Assembly: GCA_964372095.1 (NCBI GenBank)
Contig: CAYJPV010000015.1
Coordinates: forward strand, 53,392-117,391
Reading direction: 5' to 3'
Origin: CAYJPV01 sp964372095
GTDB lineage: Bacteria; Acidobacteriota; Vicinamibacteria; Vicinamibacterales; JAKQTR01
DNA: 64,000 nucleotides
How positions within the stretch are numbered: the stretch's first letter is position 1; every line of letters starts with the position of its first letter. The notes under the pieces were generated by a model. The model was not told the DNA's origin. It did not search any database and saw only the letters and a program-made list of their open reading frames with translations. Shown here piece by piece: positions 58,230 through 64,000 of the stretch. The position numbers and the translations under genes are program-made.

Positions 58230-58990
58230 GTACGTTAGCCAAGCGCATCATCGCGTGTCTGGACGTCCGTGACGGGCGTGTTGTGAAGGGCGTCAATTTC
58301 GAGGGCCTGCGCGACGCCGGCGACCCTGCCGAACTGGCTGCGCGGTACGACGCCGAGGGCATCGACGAACTCGTCATGCTTGATGTGACGGCGACGGTCG
58401 AAGGCCGCCGGACGATGGCCAGAACGGTGGAGGCGGTGGCGGCACGGATCTTTATTCCGCTGACCGTGGGCGGGGGTATCCGCTCGCTCGACGATGCCGC
58501 GCGGGTGATCGAGGCTGGCGCCGACAAGGTCGGCGTGAATACGGCGGCTCTCGACCGTCCGGCATTGATCACCGAGATTGCCGATCGGTTCGGCACTCAG
58601 GCCGTTGTGGTCGCGATTGACGCCATCCGCACGGGTGGCACGTTTGGGGTGCGGAGCCATGCCGGGCGTTCGCCGTCGGGACGGGAAGCCGTGGCGTGGG
58701 CCGTCGAGGCCGAACGGCGGGGCGCGGGAGAGATTCTGCTCACGTCCATCGACGCCGATGGCACGCTTCAGGGATTCGACTGCCCGCTGACGGCCGCCGT
58801 GTCGGATGCCGTGAGCATCCCGGTCATCGCGTCCGGCGGGGCAGGTGCGCCGGAGCACTTCGCTGAGGTATTCTCGGGGGGTCACGCGGACGCGGCCCTG
58901 GCGGCTTCGATTCTCCATGGACGCTCCTGCGCCGTCGCATCGATCAAGCAACGGCTTCGCGAGCGGGGTATCCCGGTTCGAATGGAGTGA
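58226..58990 (+). CDS. hisF: Imidazole glycerol phosphate synthase, cyclase subunit
   Basis: A 254-residue (beta/alpha)8 barrel: KRIIACLDVRDGRVVKGVNF holds the first catalytic Asp (D13) and VVVAIDAIR the second. Both catalytic residues and the DGRVVKG loop are canonical, in contrast with the two paralogues in the glycan locus. ATG 58226 overlaps the hisH stop. It forms imidazole glycerol phosphate with HisH. Confidence 0.97.
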   Translation: MSTLAKRIIACLDVRDGRVVKGVNFEGLRDAGDPAELAARYDAEGIDELVMLDVTATVEGRRTMARTVEAVAARIFIPLTVGGGIRSLDDAARVIEAGADKVGVNTAALDRPALITEIADRFGTQAVVVAIDAIRTGGTFGVRSHAGRSPSGREAVAWAVEAERRGAGEILLTSIDADGTLQGFDCPLTAAVSDAVSIPVIASGGAGAPEHFAEVFSGGHADAALAASILHGRSCAVASIKQRLRERGIPVRME

Positions 58991-59027
58991 CCCGGACCGT
59001 CGAGGTCCAGGGCACGAGGAGTCGACC

Positions 59028-59717
59028 ATGCTGATTCCTTCGATCGATCTTCGTGGCGGCCGGGTGGTCCAGCTCGTCCAGGGCCGGCGCGAAGCGCTGG
59101 CGTATGACGACGTGTTCGCGTGGGTGGAGCAGTTCAAGGCGTTCCCGCGCGTGCAGTTGATCGACCTGGACGCCGCGATCGGACGCGGTCACAACACCGA
59201 ACTCGTCGGCCAGATCTGCCGCGTCCTGCCGTGCCGTGTCGGCGGCGGGCTGCGGACCGCGGACGCCGCGGCGCGGGCGCTGGAGGCCGGCGCGCGGGAG
59301 GTCATACTCGGCTCAGCCCTGTTTACGCGGGACGGGATTGACGACGCCTTCGCGGCGTCGGTGGCGAGCGCGTGCAGCGCGAAACGCGTGATTGCGGCCG
59401 TGGATGCCCGCCACGGCCAGGTGGTCGTGCACGGGTGGCGCCGGGCGCTGGCACTGAGCCCGACCGATGCCGTCAGGATGCTCGAACCGTGGTGCGAGGG
59501 GTTCCTCTACACCCACGTCGATACTGAGGGCATGATGCGCGGGATCGACATGGAGGCCGTGAAGGCCGTGCGTGACGCCACGGCCCACCGCATCGCCGCG
59601 GCCGGCGGCATCACATCGTGGGACGAGATCAACGCCCTGGAGTCGATGGGCATCGACGCTGTGGTGGGCATGGCCGTCTACACCGGCACGTTGCCGCTCA
59701 CGCCGGGGGGGGACTGA
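59028..59717 (+). CDS. hisA: Phosphoribosylformimino-5-aminoimidazole carboxamide ribotide isomerase
   Basis: ATG 59028 has GAGGAG upstream; 229 residues. IPSIDLRGGRVVQLVQG holds the first catalytic Asp, and AAVDARHGQVVVHGW the second. DLDAAIGRG and the GGGLR phosphate loop match HisA. It is the last gene of the operon, after hisF, whereas hisA usually precedes hisF. Confidence 0.94.
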   Translation: MLIPSIDLRGGRVVQLVQGRREALAYDDVFAWVEQFKAFPRVQLIDLDAAIGRGHNTELVGQICRVLPCRVGGGLRTADAAARALEAGAREVILGSALFTRDGIDDAFAASVASACSAKRVIAAVDARHGQVVVHGWRRALALSPTDAVRMLEPWCEGFLYTHVDTEGMMRGIDMEAVKAVRDATAHRIAAAGGITSWDEINALESMGIDAVVGMAVYTGTLPLTPGGD

Positions 59718-59730
59718 AGTACTCTGTAGG

Positions 59731-59961
59731 GGCAAGGGGCAAGGGACAAGGGACAAGGGCGCTCGCGCGTCTTCACGATGGGGCGTGGGGCGTGGGAGAA
59801 GATAGAGGATGGGAGTACGTAGCCCCAGGGCTCCCGCCTACGCGCCAGGCGCTCCGGCGAGGCCTCGACGAAGTTCGAAGAACGTAGTCGGGTCAGCCCC
59901 GGGGGTCCCCAGGCAACTGTGTCTTTCCCTAGCCCCTAGCCCCTAGTCCCTAGTCCCTACT
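59731..59961. repeat. Repeat-filled intergenic region after hisA
   Basis: GCAAGGG copies at 59731-59761 and AGCCCCT/AGTCCCT copies at 59928-59961, both with a 7-bp period. Between them is a segment resembling the GTACGTAGCCCC element of 30080-30110. No terminator with a T-run is seen and no gene is apparent. Confidence 0.75.
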
Positions 59962-59963
59962 GG

Positions 59964-60728
59964 TTACTTACTTTCCACCAGCCGTACATCCCCCGAGAAC
60001 GTCGTGAACCGGAGGGCATTGGCGGCGCCGTGATTCAGCGTGGCGCGCAGGGAACGTTTCGACTTGCTCTTCAGCGTCAGCGGCAGGTCGCTGTTGATGT
60101 CCCCGCTGAAGGTCGAGAAGTCCACGTCAGCGCTGGCCGTGGGCGCCACGGCTGCTTCGATGTCACCACTGAACGTCTCAGCCTCGATAGCCGGTGAGTC
60201 TCCGGCATCGCCTGCCCCCACCCGGATGTTCCCGCTGAAGGTCTTGAGCTCGAGGCGGCCCTTGGTATCCGTCAACACCAGTCTGCCGGAGAACGACTCA
60301 ACATCCAGGTCACCCTGGACGCCCGTGATATCGACGGGACTCGAGAACACGTGGATCTTGAGATCGAGCTCGCGCGGCACCTGGATGTCGAAATCCGTTT
60401 CGACCACGTTGTTGTTCTTCTCCGACCAGTTTTCATCGCGGCGGTTGGCTTCGATCTCCACGGTCTTGCCGGTCGCCTGGATGTCGAGCTTGATGTGATC
60501 GAGGCGTTCGCGGGTCGCCCGGCGCACGGCTTCAATGGCGATGTCGTTCCGGTCGGCAGCCGTGATCGTGACACGCCCCGAGAAGTTCTTCACCCTGAGC
60601 ATGCCATCCTGGCTGATCGGCACGACCTTGCTGACATGTTCGGTTTCTTTCTGCTCGGCCGACGCGGCAGGCGCCAGGCAGAGGGCGACAAGGGCAACGG
60701 CAATCGTAGCGGTCAGGATTCGGTGCAT
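59964..60728 (-). CDS. DUF4097 family secreted protein
   Basis: ATG 60728 (MHRILTATIAVALVALCLAP) follows GGAGG and opens a signal peptide; 254 residues. The mature protein repeats FSG turns (VKNFSGRV, VESFSGRL, LKTFSGNI, AETFSGDI, FSTFSGDI), spaced ~20-25 residues, which is the DUF4097 beta-helix pattern. Such proteins are exported and of unknown function. Confidence 0.85.
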   Translation of the reverse strand: MHRILTATIAVALVALCLAPAASAEQKETEHVSKVVPISQDGMLRVKNFSGRVTITAADRNDIAIEAVRRATRERLDHIKLDIQATGKTVEIEANRRDENWSEKNNNVVETDFDIQVPRELDLKIHVFSSPVDITGVQGDLDVESFSGRLVLTDTKGRLELKTFSGNIRVGAGDAGDSPAIEAETFSGDIEAAVAPTASADVDFSTFSGDINSDLPLTLKSKSKRSLRATLNHGAANALRFTTFSGDVRLVESK

Positions 60729-60792
60729 GGTTCCTCCGTCGTTCACAGGGAGTAGACGGAAGATCGGCCCCGATTGGTTGCCTGGGGCACCA

Positions 60793-60840
60793 AGGTTGCC
60801 CGTAGGCCTGCGGCTTGCGGCCCTCGGCTTGCGGCCGCGT
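60793..60840. repeat. Heptamer repeat (GGCTTGC type)
   Basis: Six degenerate copies with a 7-bp period (GGCCTGC, GGCTTGC, GGCCCTC, GGCTTGC) in the gap between the divergent DUF4097 and MFS genes. Confidence 0.8.
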
Positions 60841-60874
60841 TCTCCCCAATCCCCAGTGTGTTACCCTGTGCCCC

Positions 60875-62209
60875 ATGCCAACCCCCTCCGTGCGCGAATC
60901 CTGGCTGGATCGGCTTGGCCTGAACCGGCCGGAACTGCGGGCCTGGGCCATGTACGACTGGGCCAATTCCGCCTTCTGGACCACCGTGATTGCGGCGGTG
61001 TTCCCCATCTACTTCTCGAAAACCGCCGCGGCCGACATGGAACCGGCCATGGCCACCAGCCGCCTGGCCCTCGCGTCGGCCCTGGCGATTGGGATCGTGG
61101 CGGTGGTGTCTCCGATTCTGGGCGCGATGGCCGACTACGCGGCCATGAAGAAACGTCTGCTCGCCGGCTTCCTCACGGTGAGCGTCGCCGCCACCGGCGC
61201 ACTCTGGTTCGTCCAGCGCGGCGACTGGGTGCTCGGGCTCGTCCTCTTCGTCATCGGGAACGTTGGCGCAGCCGCCAACATGACGTTCTACGACTCGTTG
61301 TTGCCGCACATCGCCTCCATTGACGAAGTCGATCGCGTCTCGTCGAGCGCGTACGCCATCGGGTACCTCGGCGGCGGCCTGCTGCTTGCGGTCAACCTGG
61401 CCTGGATTGCCAAGCCCGAGTGGTTCGGGATTCCCGACGCGGGTACCGGCGCGCGCCTGTCGTTTGTCAGCGTGGCGGTGTGGTGGGCCGTCTTCTCGGT
61501 GCCGCTGTTCCTGAAAGTCGCCGAACCGCCCGCCCAGCGCCACGGCCAGGCCGCGGGCCAGCCCCTGCTTGTCGTCGCCTTCGCGCGCCTGGGCACGACG
61601 TTTCGCGAGCTGCGCACCTTCAAGCAGGCGTTCCTGCTGCTGGTGGCGTTTGCCATCTACAACGACGGCATCAACACCATCATCCGGATGGCCGGCGTGT
61701 ACGGCGCCGAAATCGGCATCTCCATGGAGTCGTTGCTGCCGGTCTTCCTGATCGTCCAGTTTGCCGGCGTCCCGTTCTCGTTCATGTTCGGGCGCCTGGC
61801 CGTGCACATCACCGCCAAACGCGCGGTGCTCCTGTCGTTGGCTGTCTATGCCGCCATCAGCGTCTTCGGCTATTTCATCAGCGCCCTGTGGCACTTCTAC
61901 GTGATGGCGTTCGCCGTCGCCATGGTGCAGGGCGGCAGCCAGGCCCTCAGCCGCTCGATGTTCTCGACGATGGTGCCCAGGCACAAGTCGTCGGAGTTCT
62001 TCTCGTTCTTTGGCATCTTCGAGAAGTTCGCCGGCGTCCTTGGCCCCCTGGTCTTCGGCCTGGTGGCCGAGCGGACCCGGACGAGCCGTCCAGCCATTCT
62101 GTCCCTCATCGTGTTCTTCGCCGTTGGCGCCTACCTGCTGTCTCGTGTGGACGTGGCCGCCGGCCAGGCGGCCGCCCGCCAAGCAGAAGCGGCAGCGACG
62201 GATCTGTGA
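60875..62209 (+). CDS. MFS transporter, UMF1/Atg22-like
   Basis: ATG 60875 (MPTPSVRESWLDRLGL) gives 444 residues with 12 membrane segments. AWAMYDWANSAFWTTVIAAV (~25-44) is the hallmark of the UMF1/Atg22 family, followed by FYDSLLPHIA and GGSQALSRSMFSTMVP. These proteins move amino acids or other small molecules; substrate here is unknown. Confidence 0.9.
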   Translation: MPTPSVRESWLDRLGLNRPELRAWAMYDWANSAFWTTVIAAVFPIYFSKTAAADMEPAMATSRLALASALAIGIVAVVSPILGAMADYAAMKKRLLAGFLTVSVAATGALWFVQRGDWVLGLVLFVIGNVGAAANMTFYDSLLPHIASIDEVDRVSSSAYAIGYLGGGLLLAVNLAWIAKPEWFGIPDAGTGARLSFVSVAVWWAVFSVPLFLKVAEPPAQRHGQAAGQPLLVVAFARLGTTFRELRTFKQAFLLLVAFAIYNDGINTIIRMAGVYGAEIGISMESLLPVFLIVQFAGVPFSFMFGRLAVHITAKRAVLLSLAVYAAISVFGYFISALWHFYVMAFAVAMVQGGSQALSRSMFSTMVPRHKSSEFFSFFGIFEKFAGVLGPLVFGLVAERTRTSRPAILSLIVFFAVGAYLLSRVDVAAGQAAARQAEAAATDL

Positions 62210-62249
62210 GGCCACCGGCGGAGATTACATCTCTGTAATTAATCCGTCG

Positions 62250-62279
62250 GGGGTCGGGTACTTTAACCGTCCCGACCCC
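62250..62279. repeat. Hairpin related to 32263-32308
   Basis: Arms GGGGTCGGG (62250-62258) and CCCGACCCC (62271-62279), perfect over 9 bp with a 12-base loop. It lies 40 bases after the MFS stop and matches the arm core of the hairpin at 32263. Possible terminator without T-run. Confidence 0.7.
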
Positions 62280-62309
62280 TAGCACGGAATTCTGGCTTGT
62301 CAAGCCGGG

Positions 62310-62356
62310 TTGCACAGAGAATTTGCGCCTGTTGCACACTATTGCACAGTTGCAGA
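62310..62356. promoter_or_regulatory. Cluster of TTGCACA direct repeats
   Basis: TTGCACA occurs at 62310, 62332 and 62342, and TTGCAGA at 62350, upstream of a gene for an HTH protein. The repeats may be a binding site of that protein or include -35 boxes; no clear -10 is seen. Confidence 0.5.
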
Positions 62357-62405
62357 CCGGGGGTTAGGCTGGAGTCCGGAACTGGCCCCCAGGTCAGCAG
62401 CACGC

Positions 62406-63863
62406 ATGACGGAATTGATGCGCGAGGACCCGGCTCAGCCCAACCAGCCGTCCCTCGGGTCACGCCTGACGGGTTGGAAAGACATCGCGGCCTACCTGGA
62501 CCGAGGTGTGCGAACAGCCCAGCGCTGGGAGCGTGACTTCGGTCTGCCTGTCCGCCGGATCGGCCGCGAAGGGGCCGAGTCGGTCTTCGCGTTCACGGCA
62601 GAGATCGACCAGTGGATCGAGTCCAACAGCGCCGCAAGGGCCCAGGGCCGGCAGGTGGACGACAGCGGCCGCGAGAGCAACTCCGCGAACGAACAACCTG
62701 CCGAAGAACAGGCACCAGACCCGGCGCCCCATCCAGGCCTCATGCACCCGGACCACCGCCGTCAGCAGCGCTGGCTCTGGCTGCTCGCGGCTGCAGTGGT
62801 GGTGCTGGGCGCCGTCGGGGTGTGGCGCGAGTCGTCCGCCATCAGGACTCCCCAGACGGGCCCGCCCGCGGCCTGGCGGGTCGAGGCCGGTGCCCTGGTC
62901 GTGATTGATGCCGAGGGGCAGACGGTCTGGACGAAGCGGTTTGACGTGGCGCTCGACCAGACGTTCTACGAATCCCAGCCAAGAGGCGCAATGGGCGGGG
63001 TTGCGGACCTGGACAAGGACGGCAGACGTGACATCCTGTTCGTCGCCAGTCCCACCAATGGCGCCTGGGACCACGCCAGGCTCTACATCTTCAATGACGA
63101 CGGGTCGCTGCGCTGGTCGTACCAGCACCGCGGCATCGTCACGTTCGGAACCCAGACGATGGGCGGCCCCTGGGTGGTCCACCGCGTGTTTGTCACGGAG
63201 CATCCGGACGAACCGGAACAGCAGGCGTTATGGGTCGTCAGCCGCGATCCGGCGGAGTTCCCATCGCTGCTCCAGCGCCTCGATGTTGTGACGGGACAAC
63301 CCACGGGCGATTACTGGAGCAACGGCTGGATCAACACGCTGTCCTTGTGGCGAAGCCCGAGCGGCCCGCTCTTGCTTGCCGGCGGCGTCAGCAACGACCA
63401 GAAGGGGCCCAGCCTCGCCGTGCTCAAGGCGAACCGGCTGCACGGCCGGGCGCCGGCCGAACAGGACAAGTACCGATGCGTCACGTGTTCACCGATCGAT
63501 CCTGAGGCCTTCATCGTCTTTCCCAAGCCGCGACGCTTCGAGATGAGTCCGGGCGCGGGAGCGGTGTTTCGCTCGGATACCGGGAGCGCAACCACGCCCG
63601 TCACAGCCGTGGTTGCCTACGCCGTTTCGCCAAATGGTATCGCTGCAACAGCGGTCTTCCGGTTCGACGCGGGCCTGCGGCCCCTGAGCGTCGACTTCGC
63701 GGACGGATACGACTCCGTGTACGCCCAGTATGTCCGGGACGGCACGATCGCACCGATCGGCGCGATTCCCCAGGATGCCGCGCAAGAACTGCTGCCGCTC
63801 AAACGGTGGCAGGCCGGGAAGTTCGTGACGGTGGGGAAGCACGAAGCGTCTAATGGCAGGTAG
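62406..63863 (+). CDS. Membrane-anchored HTH regulator with extracytoplasmic beta-propeller-like domain
   Basis: ATG 62406 (MTELMREDPA) gives 485 residues. Residues ~15-70 are a MerR/excisionase-like helix-turn-helix (LTGWKDIAAYLDRGVRTAQR, then RWERDFGLPVRRIG). An acidic linker follows, one membrane helix (WLWLLAAAVVVLGAVGVW, ~120-138), and a ~340-residue C-terminal domain with an FG-GAP/VCBS-like DLDKDGRRDILFVA turn. The layout suggests a transmembrane one-component sensor. No ligand can be named. The TAG stop lies at the start of the terminal repeat. Confidence 0.72.
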   Translation: MTELMREDPAQPNQPSLGSRLTGWKDIAAYLDRGVRTAQRWERDFGLPVRRIGREGAESVFAFTAEIDQWIESNSAARAQGRQVDDSGRESNSANEQPAEEQAPDPAPHPGLMHPDHRRQQRWLWLLAAAVVVLGAVGVWRESSAIRTPQTGPPAAWRVEAGALVVIDAEGQTVWTKRFDVALDQTFYESQPRGAMGGVADLDKDGRRDILFVASPTNGAWDHARLYIFNDDGSLRWSYQHRGIVTFGTQTMGGPWVVHRVFVTEHPDEPEQQALWVVSRDPAEFPSLLQRLDVVTGQPTGDYWSNGWINTLSLWRSPSGPLLLAGGVSNDQKGPSLAVLKANRLHGRAPAEQDKYRCVTCSPIDPEAFIVFPKPRRFEMSPGAGAVFRSDTGSATTPVTAVVAYAVSPNGIAATAVFRFDAGLRPLSVDFADGYDSVYAQYVRDGTIAPIGAIPQDAAQELLPLKRWQAGKFVTVGKHEASNGR

Positions 63864-63867
63864 TCAG

Positions 63868-64000
63868 TGGTCAGTAGTGTCAGTAGTCAGTAGTCAGTAG
63901 AGAGTAGGGACTGCTACCTCCTCTGACTACCTCCTACTGACTACTTCCTACTGACTACTTCCTACTGACTACTTCCTACTGACTACTTCCTACTGACTAC
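63868..64000. repeat. Terminal heptamer / 14-bp tandem array
   Basis: GTAGTCA-type copies (63870-63900) are followed by the complementary sequence in 14-bp units TTCCTACTGACTAC: four exact copies at 63945-64000 and a variant at 63931-63944. The two halves can pair. The array runs to the end of the window. Confidence 0.85.

Noticed and set aside
63931..64000. Possible CRISPR-like array
   Set aside because: The units are 14-bp tandem copies without spacers; no cas genes nearby.

Overview
The window is a scaffold of high-GC bacterial DNA. It carries one run of ten undetermined bases at 40794-40803, so it is probably an assembled metagenome scaffold. Gene content (legionaminic-type sugar genes, cytochrome bd, DUF4139 and DUF4097 proteins, an HTH-TM-propeller regulator) and the many 7-bp-period intergenic repeats suggest an Acidobacteriota-like, perhaps Vicinamibacteria, diderm bacterium. 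This assignment is an inference with moderate confidence; no rRNA or tRNA gene is present to settle it.

Region 1 (1-27390, all minus strand) is a surface-glycan locus of 25 genes whose junctions are mostly 1-8 bp overlaps or very short gaps. Reading in the direction of transcription: a WbpM/CapD-type dehydratase, a NeuA-NeuB fusion, NeuC, NeuD, HisF2-HisH2-amidotransferase, a CBS-fused sugar nucleotidyltransferase, a second HisF-HisH-amidotransferase set, NeuB, an SDR, a second NeuC, LegB, LegC, a Wzm/Wzt exporter, a glycosyltransferase, a methyltransferase, a Fcl-like reductase, an aldo/keto reductase, a glycosyltransferase, a ColD-like PLP dehydratase, an SDR and a truncated heptose kinase. 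Together they look like a pathway for one or two amidinated nonulosonic acids (legionaminic type) plus a GDP-linked deoxysugar, exported by an ABC transporter.

Region 2 (27391-33808) continues the glycan theme with a Wzz-like chain-length protein, a YdcF-like DUF218 protein, an outer-membrane barrel protein, a GT39-like membrane glycosyltransferase and a WbpA-type UDP-sugar dehydrogenase. Region 3 (33809-38660, minus) is a GntR-ATPase-permease-permease ABC operon of the Ytr type with a strong promoter and an operator-like palindrome. An S9 peptidase follows on the plus strand.

Region 4 (40895-50635, plus) holds cydABDC (cytochrome bd oxidase and its ABC exporter) followed by a metal/redox group: DUF134 regulator, NifX/NifB-like protein, ZIP transporter, methyltransferase-hotdog fusion, CGGC-domain protein and a ferritin-like protein. 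A large DUF4139 protein is on the minus strand next to it.

Region 5 (52889-59717, plus) is a histidine operon, hisI-G-D-C-B-H-F-A. It is preceded by a short open reading frame with seven His codons, five of them consecutive, and an intrinsic terminator: a classical attenuation leader. This operon supplies a third HisH/HisF pair; the two pairs in the glycan locus carry Glu where the canonical HisF has its second catalytic Asp, which fits a role as ammonia donors only.

Region 6 (59718-64000) holds a DUF4097 protein, an Atg22-like MFS transporter and an HTH-TM-propeller protein. Across the window, degenerate tandem repeats with a strict 7-bp period and short palindromes fill intergenic gaps and in places form the ends, or in-frame insertions, of proteins.
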